The notes under the pieces: generated by a model
The model's input: the letters and a program-made list of their open reading frames with translations, nothing else
Told to the model about the DNA's origin: nothing
Database searches by the model: none
Assembly: GCF_000813005.1 (NCBI RefSeq)
Contig: NZ_JSYP01000012.1
Span: forward strand, 119,290-183,289
Length of the DNA stretch: 64,000 nt
Reading direction: 5' to 3'
Source: Flavobacterium sp. KMS
Lineage (GTDB): Bacteria; Bacteroidota; Bacteroidia; Flavobacteriales; Flavobacteriaceae
Shown here: piece after piece, positions 32,542 to 41,820 of the stretch
Position numbering within the stretch: position 1 is the stretch's first letter
Layout: each line of letters begins with the position of its first letter
Program-made: the position numbers and the translations under genes

Positions 32542-34791
32542 ATGAAAAAAATGAAAACACAAGAATTATTAAAAATCAGTTTACGTCAAAACGCAATTTT
32601 TATTCCAACAGAATTAATTGCGAATGATGTTAAAAAAATATCAGGAACTACATTGGCTTTAGTAGCTAATGTTTCAAAACTCGGATTCACTTTTTCTGAA
32701 TCGTTATTACATGCTTTAAATAATGTAAATCCAAATTATAAAATTGATGTTTTAGATATTTTAAAAGAAGTTTTAGGAACCAATAAAAACTGGACTCCTT
32801 TGGTTAAAGAATGGAATGTTCCTACCGGAGAATCAGTTATGGATCATGTTGCGACTTTGTTTGCTAATCTTTTTAAATCTAGTAACGGAATCACTTTGCA
32901 ATGCGGACATATTATTCCTAATGGTACTTTTCCTTTAGAGAGATATAATGGTTGTCCATTTTGTGGAACTCCTTTTGAATTTGGAAAAATTGAAAATTAC
33001 GGACAAGGGAGTAAACTAAAAGTTTTAGAATTATGGTCGGAAAAAGAACTGAATGATTTCTTTACTTCGTTATTAACATCAAAAACAGCTTTGGACGCTA
33101 CTCAGGTTGAAAGCTTAAAAACTTCGATTACGTATTTGCCATTGCCAGAAGTTGCTATTGCAATGAAAGAAACTTTGATGCTTGTTATAGACGCATTAAT
33201 TGAACAAGGCCAAGCCGAAAAAGCAACACAATATTTTAAAACGCCGACAGATATTTTGAGATATTTATGGTACAAGAAAACTAATTTATTGCAAATTATT
33301 GATCCAAAAACTATTGTACAAAGAGTGGAGAAAAACAACCAACATTTGGTTCATTTTTTGGATAATAGTGCCCAGTCTAAGCTAACTGCCAAAGAGAATT
33401 TAAAACTTAAATATTCCAGAAAAGAATGTTTGATGGTTGCCAATTGGTTGAATAATCTTGAAATGAGTGCCGATGCTGCTTGCGAAATCATGCATCCAAA
33501 AAGAGGAATGTGGGTTCGTTTTATACGAGCATTGCGTTTACCAGAATATAGCAAAAGAAAAGGTTTCGAAAAATTGACTGTTTTATTGGATACTTTCTAT
33601 AACCAGACTTACGAAGTTTGGCAAGGAAATCTGAATCATTTTCGATTGAAATTAGATGCAGATAAAACTTTTGCTTTGCTAAAACAACGACCAGGATTAT
33701 TTGCACGTTCGTTATTTTCGAATATGCTTTGGTTTGGAGCCGATGAAACGATTGCACATTTTAATGAAATTATAGATAAAGTACCAGCACGTTTGGTTTT
33801 TACTTTAAATATGTATGCTCAAAATTATTTTGATAAAACGATCCAAAGAAGTGTGAAACCATTGGGAGGAACTAATAAAAGAATCGAACCAAATCGTTTG
33901 TTGTCATTGTATACCGATGAGCAATTGAATGCGATGAAAAAGCAAATAGAGGATGTTTGTATCTTGGCAATGAAGAAGAGATTTGCTACTGTAGCAAATG
34001 AGAATAAGACAATGTATATAGATCCACAATTGTTTAATATTCCTGTTGCGATAGGGGATAGAAGTGAAAACGTTCAGGATTTACCAGTAGCTTTAATGGG
34101 GACACGTTTCCCGATTGAGGGTAACGAAGTACGATTGTTTATGCAATGGGGTCAAGATTTACCTGCCCAACATCTGGATATGGATTTAAGCTGTCATATT
34201 GCTTATGCAGATAGTGCCGATATTTGTTCTTTTAGCCGATTAGTAACTACAGGTTGTAAGCATAGTGGAGATATAAGAAGTATTCCGAATAAAATAGGTA
34301 CAGCAGAATATATCAACATTAATATCGATGAATTGGCTAAAGCCAAAGCTAAATATGTAACCTTTACTTGTAATGCGTATAGTAACGGAAGTATAACTCC
34401 AAATTTAATTGTGGGTTGGATGAATAGTAAACACCCGATGAAAATATCCGAGAGAACCGGAGTTGCTTATGATCCATCTTGTGTAGATCATCAGGTACGA
34501 GTGACACAAAATGTTGCGAAAGGTTTAGTTTTTGGAGTTTTGGATGTAGCCAAAAGAGAAATCATTTGGTTAGAGATGACTTTTGGAGGTCAGGTAGTAC
34601 AAGGATTAGATTATAAAGGTGTGAAAGCACTATTATCTAAGCTGAACAGTAAATTGAACATAGGAAGTTTGTTAGTTCTTAAAGCCGAAGCGCAAGGTTT
34701 GGAAATTGTAGAAACACGAGATGCCGATGAGGTTTACGATACAAATTGGGCGATTAATTCGGCTGCAGTTACCCAATTATTAATAGATTAA
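32542..34791 (+). CDS. Zinc-ribbon and TerD-like domain protein, head of MoxR/bpX operon
   Basis: 749 residues; ATG 32551 is an alternative start. Residues about 125-150 hold a zinc ribbon (CGHIIPNGTF..YNGCPFCGTPFE). The middle is helical with Arg/Lys-rich segments. The C-terminal 200 residues look like a TerD/TerZ-type domain: HLDMDLSCHIAY, HSGDIR, ININIDELAK, then a strand region resembling the TerD core. TerD proteins are calcium-binding stress proteins. A TROVE (Ro60) domain was considered and is not supported. It follows the repeat array and split tRNA, and is separated from the next gene by a terminator and 133 bases. Confidence 0.75.
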   Translation: MKKMKTQELLKISLRQNAIFIPTELIANDVKKISGTTLALVANVSKLGFTFSESLLHALNNVNPNYKIDVLDILKEVLGTNKNWTPLVKEWNVPTGESVMDHVATLFANLFKSSNGITLQCGHIIPNGTFPLERYNGCPFCGTPFEFGKIENYGQGSKLKVLELWSEKELNDFFTSLLTSKTALDATQVESLKTSITYLPLPEVAIAMKETLMLVIDALIEQGQAEKATQYFKTPTDILRYLWYKKTNLLQIIDPKTIVQRVEKNNQHLVHFLDNSAQSKLTAKENLKLKYSRKECLMVANWLNNLEMSADAACEIMHPKRGMWVRFIRALRLPEYSKRKGFEKLTVLLDTFYNQTYEVWQGNLNHFRLKLDADKTFALLKQRPGLFARSLFSNMLWFGADETIAHFNEIIDKVPARLVFTLNMYAQNYFDKTIQRSVKPLGGTNKRIEPNRLLSLYTDEQLNAMKKQIEDVCILAMKKRFATVANENKTMYIDPQLFNIPVAIGDRSENVQDLPVALMGTRFPIEGNEVRLFMQWGQDLPAQHLDMDLSCHIAYADSADICSFSRLVTTGCKHSGDIRSIPNKIGTAEYININIDELAKAKAKYVTFTCNAYSNGSITPNLIVGWMNSKHPMKISERTGVAYDPSCVDHQVRVTQNVAKGLVFGVLDVAKREIIWLEMTFGGQVVQGLDYKGVKALLSKLNSKLNIGSLLVLKAEAQGLEIVETRDADEVYDTNWAINSAAVTQLLID

Positions 34792-34797
34792 AAAACG

Positions 34798-34826
34798 AAA
34801 CCACGAATGTAAAGTTCGTGGTTTTT
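34798..34826 (+). terminator. Terminator, ACCACGAAT family
   Basis: AAACCACGAA (34798-34807) pairs with TTCGTGGTTT (34815-34824). It lies within the MoxR-associated gene set, so downstream genes may have their own promoter or depend on read-through. Confidence 0.8.
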
Positions 34827-34924
34827 ACTTTTGTTTTTATAAGTGAGAGGATTTAATTATATATTTACCGACTTAAGATTTTACGTCATAATTAGTTTAA
34901 AAAGAAAGAAACTAACTTAATAGA

Positions 34925-35551
34925 ATGAATACTACGAAAACACCTTTTTTAGATACTATTTATCATCTCAGAACAATTGAACAGGTTATTTTGTATGATA
35001 AAGTAATTACCATTTCCAAAGAAGAAGAGATAGATGTTATTTCATTTTTGGAAACCGAATATGAGAGGGAAATTTTAGATTATCCGGGTATTGCTCCAAG
35101 ATTTAATTCTGCAGCAGCTTTATGGGCAGCCAAAACGGTATATTTAGCAGCGCAACTATTATTATATAGAGAACATAATAGTAATGATTTGGCAGTGCTT
35201 TTACCTGATTATAACGGGAAACTAGATGCATCAGCAATACTTTCAGCAGATATTTGTTTGCGTTTTTTGCCGCAAATTATCATGGAAATGCAAAGGATTG
35301 ATCCAGAGGATTTGGTTATTCCTATTCTTGAAAAACATTTATTTCGATTTCATTATTCGGCTATAGGATTTGAAGTTGATATACAAAAAATAGATTTTGA
35401 GATTCTTGATACTAATGACTGTTTACATCAGCTTTATATTGACCGAATTGTACAACGAAAAGCAATAAAATTTACCGAATCTGACTTTATAAAAAAACAA
35501 TTAGAAATAGGGTTTGGAGATTATAGAAAAATCTTTTGGGCACAATTATAA
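34925..35551 (+). CDS. MoxR-system associated protein (bpX-type or helical component)
   Basis: 208 residues, soluble, mainly helical with a LAAQLLLYREHN segment. I do not recognise a named domain with certainty; its position directly before a MoxR ATPase gene fits the extra components of MoxR-vWA-beta-propeller ternary systems. Starts the MoxR operon (36 bases before the ATPase gene). Confidence 0.7.
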   Translation: MNTTKTPFLDTIYHLRTIEQVILYDKVITISKEEEIDVISFLETEYEREILDYPGIAPRFNSAAALWAAKTVYLAAQLLLYREHNSNDLAVLLPDYNGKLDASAILSADICLRFLPQIIMEMQRIDPEDLVIPILEKHLFRFHYSAIGFEVDIQKIDFEILDTNDCLHQLYIDRIVQRKAIKFTESDFIKKQLEIGFGDYRKIFWAQL

Positions 35552-35586
35552 AATTATACGAATAAAATAAAAATAGAAGTAAGTAA

Positions 35587-36717
35587 ATGAAAACTACCGA
35601 TAAATTAAATATTGTTTTAAAGCATATTAAAGACACTTTTGTTGGAAAGAATGAAATTATAGATTTGTTAGGAATTGGATTATTGGCAAGAGAAAATGCC
35701 TTTTTGTTAGGACCTCCGGGAACGGCAAAAAGTGCTATCATCAGGGCATTGTCTAACGGGATTGAAGGCGGGAAAAACTTCGAATATCTTTTGACTCGTT
35801 TTACAGAACCGAATGAAATTTTCGGACCTTTTGATATTCGTAAACTTAAAGAGGGAGAATTGATTACAAATACCGAAGGTATGATGCCAGAGGCTTCGAT
35901 GGTATTTCTCGATGAGATTTTTAATGCAAACTCGGCAATTCTGAATAGTTTATTAATGGCGTTGAATGAAAAGATATTTCGTCGTGGTAAAGAAACTAAG
36001 AAGCTTCCAGCACTTATGTTTGTGGGTGCAAGTAATGTTTTGCCAGAAGACGAATCATTAAATGCGTTATTAGACCGTTTTTTAATTCGTATAAAATGTG
36101 ATTATGTTGCCCCAGACTTATTGCACGAAGTATTATTGGCAGGATGGAAATTAGAAGGTGATGCTACTAGAGAAGTACCAACAATTTCAGCCGACGAAAT
36201 TAGAGAACTGCAACAACTTTGTCGCAAGGTAGATTTAACTCCAATTAGAAATGAATACGTAGATATTATTCATAGCCTTAGAAATACAGGTATAAAAGTA
36301 TCAGACAGACGTGCGGTAAAACTACAGAATCTTATAGCCGCAAGTGCTTTAATGTGTGGTAGAAGCGAGGCAGTTTTGTCTGATTTATGGGTTTTAAAAT
36401 ACATTTGGGATAACGAAGAACAGATTGAAATTCTGGAAGGAATAATCAATCAGATTATCGAAAAAGATAATTCAGATTCGTCACATCCCCAAGCTTTGTA
36501 TAACAAAACTCCAGATGCCGAAAGTGTGATGAAAGAAGTTAATTACTTAACTGAAAAATGGCAAGATGAAAATCTTTCTTTTGAAGAGCAAAATGTAATT
36601 AAAGATAAACTACGATATATTCAAACGCGTTGCGATTGGATTAAAGATGCAGAAAAGAAAAAATATATTCAGGATCATATAGAATCGTTGTGGCAAAAAA
36701 TACTTCAAACTATCTAA
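35587..36717 (+). CDS. MoxR-type AAA+ ATPase
   Basis: 376 residues. Walker A GPPGTAKS (about 42-49), Walker B MVFLDEIFNAN (about 105), sensor 1 FVGASNVLPED, and an arginine-rich RAVKLQNL sensor-2-like region. RavA/MoxR-like ATPases act as chaperones that load metal or remodel a vWA partner. Flanked by bpX-like and vWA genes with 1-36 base gaps, so it is the motor of the ternary system. Confidence 0.93.
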   Translation: MKTTDKLNIVLKHIKDTFVGKNEIIDLLGIGLLARENAFLLGPPGTAKSAIIRALSNGIEGGKNFEYLLTRFTEPNEIFGPFDIRKLKEGELITNTEGMMPEASMVFLDEIFNANSAILNSLLMALNEKIFRRGKETKKLPALMFVGASNVLPEDESLNALLDRFLIRIKCDYVAPDLLHEVLLAGWKLEGDATREVPTISADEIRELQQLCRKVDLTPIRNEYVDIIHSLRNTGIKVSDRRAVKLQNLIAASALMCGRSEAVLSDLWVLKYIWDNEEQIEILEGIINQIIEKDNSDSSHPQALYNKTPDAESVMKEVNYLTEKWQDENLSFEEQNVIKDKLRYIQTRCDWIKDAEKKKYIQDHIESLWQKILQTI

Positions 36718-36718
36718 T

Positions 36719-37417
36719 ATGTATTTTTTAGAAATTAAAAAAGAACACAAAGATTTTTTTGGATCAATTAGGCATTGGGATAATCTAAAAGTGGCTTTTG
36801 AAACAGATACTATCTGGATTAAAGACTTTTCTTTGGAGCAAATAGATACAACCGAAATCCAGCAAATTCCATATAAAACGATATATGAATTAAAGGACAA
36901 TTTGTTGTTTGAAAAAGGAAAGCTTTTGCCTACAAGAAAATTGCCTTCAGGATTATTGTGGACTCCAATTTTACGTGCATTACCAGTTTCTTTGCCTAAG
37001 TTCAATCATAATTTTTTTGGCGTAGACCAAAAGCTCAAAATAGTTTTAAAGCATTCGGAAGATATAAAAGAAGCTATTGCTTTGCTTGTAGATTACGAGG
37101 AGTTGAAGCTGTATATAGAGTCGGCTCCAAAATATAGATTAGAACCTTTACAATGGGTAGTTATAGATAAAAGCGCCTTAATTATAGGGAGTCCTTTATT
37201 GCCTATAAAAGGCACTACGTATTGGATTGATAATAATTTTTTAATTCCAACTGGGTATAATTTTGAATGGTTTGCTTTGATCAAAATACTTCAGGAAAAA
37301 TTAAATCCATCAGAAGAAAATATAATACTCTGGAATACAGATAATAGCTATTCAATTATTTCAAAAACACATATAAAACAACTTTCAATAAGTTCATTTC
37401 GCTTAACTTTTTCATAA
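36719..37417 (+). CDS. bpX-like component of the MoxR-vWA ternary system
   Basis: 232 residues starting one base after the MoxR stop. Aromatic and beta-rich, no signal peptide. I place it with the beta-propeller-associated bpX families from gene order and composition only; a profile search would be decisive. Confidence 0.7.
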   Translation: MYFLEIKKEHKDFFGSIRHWDNLKVAFETDTIWIKDFSLEQIDTTEIQQIPYKTIYELKDNLLFEKGKLLPTRKLPSGLLWTPILRALPVSLPKFNHNFFGVDQKLKIVLKHSEDIKEAIALLVDYEELKLYIESAPKYRLEPLQWVVIDKSALIIGSPLLPIKGTTYWIDNNFLIPTGYNFEWFALIKILQEKLNPSEENIILWNTDNSYSIISKTHIKQLSISSFRLTFS

Positions 37418-37424
37418 ATTAAAA

Positions 37425-39983
37425 ATGGAATTTCTAAACTACTTTCAATCATACGAAGACTATTTCTGGGAATGGGAGAATAAAATATTATCTGAAGATA
37501 GTGTCTTTGAAACAATAACAATCCCTAATGGACAAACTATTGGTTACGAGAAATTTGTTTTTGAAATTTTAGAATACCTTTCAGATGATAGTATTCCACC
37601 ATTTGGCACTTTACTGTTGGCCATTGTAGCTACAAATCCAGAAAATGAGCAAGCAATTGAGATGATTCATAATTTGGTAAAAAGTAAGAATATAGTAACT
37701 GCTTTTCCGCAGTCTCAATCCTTTAGAATGGGTGCCAGTATAGATTTTTTAAAAATACTGTCTAGTTTACCAAATGAATATAAAGTTGGCGAAAAAAGGA
37801 TGAGGTTATTTCAGACTATTTTTCATGAATGCCATAACAGAGTTTCATCAGAAAAAGCAAAAAACCTTCTAGAAGAATATAATAATCATAAACATTATTT
37901 ATTAAAAACAGCTGAAAAGATTCCATTCAACGAGGCTAATTTTAGAAAAGATTTCAGGGCATTGGCTTTGCTAAAAGCTAAGTTTCCAACGCTTCAATCG
38001 ATATTAGATGCGATGGAAAGCATTCCTCATGACGATTTAAATGATGCGTTGAATGAGGGAATTTTAGAAGAAAAAAATCTATCTGATAACGTAACTGATT
38101 ATGTAGACCAACTTATTGAGGAAGACAAAACATTTCATGTAGGAAGCCTTATTAAACGACTTTGGTCAGGATTAAATATTCCGCTTCATCATAATCATCC
38201 GAGTGAGCAACCACTTGGAGGGATTTCGGATTTAACGAATAAAGGAGATTTTGATAAACTCGTAATTTCTGAATTTGCGTATGATGATGATGTTTTTATG
38301 TCCAGAATTGCCAATAACGAAGCCTTGTATATTCAACGTGAAGTGCCGCCAGAAGCAGATAAATTCAGACGTATTTTATTAATAGATAATACCTTAAAAA
38401 ACTGGGGAAATCCTAAAGTTTTAGCTTTTGCTTCGGCTATCGCAATTGCCAGACATCCTAAAACTGATATTGAATGTCAGGTTTATGTAGTTGGAGAAGA
38501 TTACAAGGAAGTTTCAGTTGAAAATGTTAGCGAAGTCATTAATTCTCTAACTGAACTTAGTAGTAAATTAAGCTGTTCAGCAGGATTAGATTCTTTTTTT
38601 GCAGAAAATAAAATTAATAGTAAAAACCAGGAAGTATTTCTTTTTTCATCAGAAGAAAGTTTAAAGCTTGCTCCGATGCAAAATGCTATGAGTACGTATT
38701 TTGATGATATAAAATATGTTTTTGCAATAGGCATGCAGGATATTAATGTTTTTAAAAATCAGAATAAAGGCAAGAAACTGTTGCAGCATATTATTATGCC
38801 GTTGGAGGAGTTATGGCAAAAAGATAATACAAACAAAAAGCAAAGAGTTAAAGAAATAAGAGATGAAAGTATGCCGTTGCTTTATCCTGTTGAGCGATCT
38901 TACCAAAATATATTTACTCATAACAATGAGTTTTATATGTACATAAATGGTAATTTATTTATGTTTTCTAATGATAGATTTGATAAGGGATTTGTGAAAA
39001 TAGCTTCTAACCTTCCGTTTAAGAATGGCAATTTTGCGATGAAAACAAATAGTGAAGGAGAGAAAATACTTTGGTATCATTATTATGATTTAATGCATTA
39101 TGCTAGCACCATAAATCTTAATACTAAAGAATTAAAAAGTTATAAAGATTTTGATAAAAAAATTAATGATACATCTCTCAAAGTATTTGAATATAATCAG
39201 GATTTTTATTTAGCAGGAGGTGTTATAGACCTTTTGCCAGTTTTTTACCAGATTGCTAACGATTTTCGTTCAGCAGCATTGAGAGATGAAAAACTAAGAC
39301 AAGCTTTTAGGAATAATCTTGAAGAAAATTCTTCTTTCATTAATAATTATAAAAATAGTAGAGTTAAATATAGTGTAATTAAAAAAGTAGAAAGTGTTGT
39401 AGTTTATGGTAATTGCTTGATAATTAATGGGTATAGTATTGAGGATTTGCAGTTCAAAAAAGAGCATAGATTTTCATATAGAGAGTTAGAAAATTTATCT
39501 ATAAAATTTGAAGAAAAAGTTAATCTTATTTTAAAAAACAAAGGAACATCTCCTTTGGCTGTTGTACAAATAATAAAAACGAATACTGATAAAACATTAA
39601 AAGAAGCTAAAGAAATTATCGATGGACAATTTAGTGTTATTTTGAAAGATGCAACAAAAGAGACTGCGGAGAAATTGAAAATGGAAATCGAAATGAATGG
39701 AGCAGTTTGTTATATAGAAACCCAATATTTTCAGTCTAAGGATGGTAGTAAAATTACCAATCAAGATGGAATTTTGATTTTTGATAGTAGCGATACGCGA
39801 CTCGAGAAGTTTTATATTCCTTTTATTTTAAATACACAGACTGCTATTGTTTCGATGGACGAATGTACAGGAAATCCATATTTTATTTCAAATGAATTTA
39901 AACAAAAGAATATAGCAATTGACCAGTTTTTGGAAATATATTTTCAACCTTTTATTTTGAATATCACACTTCATGGAGCTTAA
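37425..39983 (+). CDS. vWA-like plus beta-propeller-like protein with an L7/L12-type C-terminal domain
   Basis: 852 residues. A Rossmann region (about 320-470) starts FRRILLIDNTLKNWG, in the place of the vWA MIDAS motif DxSxS, but reads DNTLK, so metal binding may be lost. Residues about 490-660 have repeated aromatic beta strands, propeller-like. Residues about 700-765 (TSPLAVVQIIKTNTDKTLKEAKEIID...AEKLKMEIEMNGAVCYIE) strongly resemble the C-terminal domain of ribosomal protein L7/L12. Its end overlaps the next gene by 11 bases. The L7/L12-like domain suggests contact with the translation machinery. Confidence 0.8.
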   Translation: MEFLNYFQSYEDYFWEWENKILSEDSVFETITIPNGQTIGYEKFVFEILEYLSDDSIPPFGTLLLAIVATNPENEQAIEMIHNLVKSKNIVTAFPQSQSFRMGASIDFLKILSSLPNEYKVGEKRMRLFQTIFHECHNRVSSEKAKNLLEEYNNHKHYLLKTAEKIPFNEANFRKDFRALALLKAKFPTLQSILDAMESIPHDDLNDALNEGILEEKNLSDNVTDYVDQLIEEDKTFHVGSLIKRLWSGLNIPLHHNHPSEQPLGGISDLTNKGDFDKLVISEFAYDDDVFMSRIANNEALYIQREVPPEADKFRRILLIDNTLKNWGNPKVLAFASAIAIARHPKTDIECQVYVVGEDYKEVSVENVSEVINSLTELSSKLSCSAGLDSFFAENKINSKNQEVFLFSSEESLKLAPMQNAMSTYFDDIKYVFAIGMQDINVFKNQNKGKKLLQHIIMPLEELWQKDNTNKKQRVKEIRDESMPLLYPVERSYQNIFTHNNEFYMYINGNLFMFSNDRFDKGFVKIASNLPFKNGNFAMKTNSEGEKILWYHYYDLMHYASTINLNTKELKSYKDFDKKINDTSLKVFEYNQDFYLAGGVIDLLPVFYQIANDFRSAALRDEKLRQAFRNNLEENSSFINNYKNSRVKYSVIKKVESVVVYGNCLIINGYSIEDLQFKKEHRFSYRELENLSIKFEEKVNLILKNKGTSPLAVVQIIKTNTDKTLKEAKEIIDGQFSVILKDATKETAEKLKMEIEMNGAVCYIETQYFQSKDGSKITNQDGILIFDSSDTRLEKFYIPFILNTQTAIVSMDECTGNPYFISNEFKQKNIAIDQFLEIYFQPFILNITLHGA

Positions 39984-41757
39984 ATTAAGAATAAATACAA
40001 AAAACACCTTTCCGAAAGGAGGCATTTTTATTAAAAGTGCCTCAGCGGAAGTATGGCTTCATGAAATGCAAAACATCGGATTATCGCTTGATTCTATTGC
40101 TGTTTTTCCAGTTCCAAGTATACGCGCAAATGAATTACTGGGTTGCTTATTAGTTTTTAATCAGAGTAATATAAAAATTACAGAGATTGGAAAAAATAAC
40201 TTTTACCAATTGGCAGCAAACAAGTTATTTATTCCAGAAAACACTTTAATTACACCTGAATTAACAGAAGATGAATGGTCTAATTTGTTTTCAGAAGAAT
40301 ATCATTTTTTGCATCCTGAAATTGGTTTAGTTGAATTAAAAGAAGAAGTAAACTGGGTAGATTTACTTCGGTTGCCAATTCAAAAAGAAATCGAAATAAC
40401 AGAACCGTCAAAAACGGTTTCGATTCCGCAATTCATAACTTCGATGCGTGTCGAGATAGATCAGGAAAAGATTTTAGAGACCATTGAAAATCCACCTTCA
40501 GAAGAAGAAATAATTGGGAAAATGCCTTTTGATATGCAAAAAGTAATGAAAGGAAACCAAAAAGAAATGGATAAGTTTATGGCTTTTCTGGATAAGAACC
40601 CAAAATTAGCTTTACAATATGCGATTCCGCTTGATACATTAGGAACTTCGAGAGGCGATAATTACGGGAAGTTTTCGTTTGGTTCCGGTGGAAATGTTTT
40701 TCAGACTGGTTTTGCTAAAATTGGAGATTTTTTTGATAGAAAGAGTGGTAGCTCAAATCAAAGTCACGGTTTAACTATGATCTTTAGATTGATTTTTCTT
40801 TTGTTCTTTCTATCTAGTATTCGCAGTTGCAGCTCTGGAAAATCGAGTTTTAGTGCTCAGACTTTTTTTGTCTGTGTAGTTGTCATAATTATAATCGTTT
40901 TGATTATTGCACTTTTGTCAAAAGGAACATCCAGTGGAAGCGGTTCAGATTCAGCTTCAGGTGGATCTTTTATGGTCGATTCTCAACGATTCAGCACTTT
41001 GCAAAGTAAATATGAAAAACTGGCTGAGGAATTTATTGAGAAAGGAGAGTATCAGAAAGCGGCTCACATTTATTTAAAATTATTAAAGAATTATCCAAAA
41101 GCAGCCGAAGTTCTTGAAAAAGGAGAATTGTATTCCGAAGCAGCGGCAATCTATTTAAAGTATTGCAAGAACAAACAAAAAGCTGCGGCATGTTATGAAA
41201 AAGGTCATGCGTACAAAGAAGCAATTGAAATCTATAAAGAGCTAAACGACAATGAGAAAGTTGGGGATTTATATGTGATTCTTAAAGACAAAAAAGAAGC
41301 CGATAAATATTTTAATAGAGTTATAGAAAATTACAAAACGAATTTTCAATATATAAAAGCTTCGCTGGTTTATAAAAATAAGATTGGTGATGTAACTGAA
41401 GCTCAGGAAATCCTTTTGGAGGGTTGGAAGACGAATAAAGATGCTGGAAAATGTCTAAATAATTATTTTGTAAACATTGATTCGGCTGAAGACTTATCAA
41501 TTGCAATAAATGATGTTTATAAAAATACAGTTATTCCAGAAAATGCGCCAGTATTTCTTCATTTGTTAAAACATGAATTTACAAAACACGAGGAAAATCA
41601 AGGAATGATAAAAAACATAGCCTATGAGATTGTTGCAGATAGAATTGATAAAAATCCAGATGTTGCTTCAGAATTAGTACATTTTAATAAAAATAATAAA
41701 TTGGTGCTAAAAGATGTAATGAAGTATAAGCTTGGAGCAAAGAAAAAGATTAGATAG
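39973..41757 (+). CDS. bpX-like membrane protein with TPR-like repeats
   Basis: 594 residues overlapping the preceding gene by 11 bases. The N-terminal 215 residues are soluble and bpX-like; two hydrophobic segments (about 270-285 and 295-315) form a membrane hairpin; the C-terminal 250 residues have TPR-like helices with repeated YxKAAxxYxK patterns (SKYEKLAEEFIEKGEYQKAAHIYLKLL). Last gene of the operon, ending at a bidirectional terminator shared with the convergent retron. Probably tethers the system to the membrane. Confidence 0.8.
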   Translation: MELKLRINTKNTFPKGGIFIKSASAEVWLHEMQNIGLSLDSIAVFPVPSIRANELLGCLLVFNQSNIKITEIGKNNFYQLAANKLFIPENTLITPELTEDEWSNLFSEEYHFLHPEIGLVELKEEVNWVDLLRLPIQKEIEITEPSKTVSIPQFITSMRVEIDQEKILETIENPPSEEEIIGKMPFDMQKVMKGNQKEMDKFMAFLDKNPKLALQYAIPLDTLGTSRGDNYGKFSFGSGGNVFQTGFAKIGDFFDRKSGSSNQSHGLTMIFRLIFLLFFLSSIRSCSSGKSSFSAQTFFVCVVVIIIIVLIIALLSKGTSSGSGSDSASGGSFMVDSQRFSTLQSKYEKLAEEFIEKGEYQKAAHIYLKLLKNYPKAAEVLEKGELYSEAAAIYLKYCKNKQKAAACYEKGHAYKEAIEIYKELNDNEKVGDLYVILKDKKEADKYFNRVIENYKTNFQYIKASLVYKNKIGDVTEAQEILLEGWKTNKDAGKCLNNYFVNIDSAEDLSIAINDVYKNTVIPENAPVFLHLLKHEFTKHEENQGMIKNIAYEIVADRIDKNPDVASELVHFNKNNKLVLKDVMKYKLGAKKKIR

Positions 41758-41787
41758 TTTTTCTAAACCTTCATTATCTAAAAAACG

Positions 41788-41817
41788 AAAACCACGAATG
41801 TAATATTCGTGGTTTTT
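41788..41817. terminator. Bidirectional terminator, ACCACGAAT family
   Basis: A 12-bp stem, AAAACCACGAAT / ATTCGTGGTTTT, between convergent genes ending at 41757 (+) and 41821 (-). Confidence 0.88.
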
Positions 41818-41820
41818 ATA

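Noticed and set aside
32542..34791. TROVE/Ro60 domain in the operon-head protein
   Set aside because: The C-terminal region fits a TerD-like domain better and no convincing Ro60 motif was seen.
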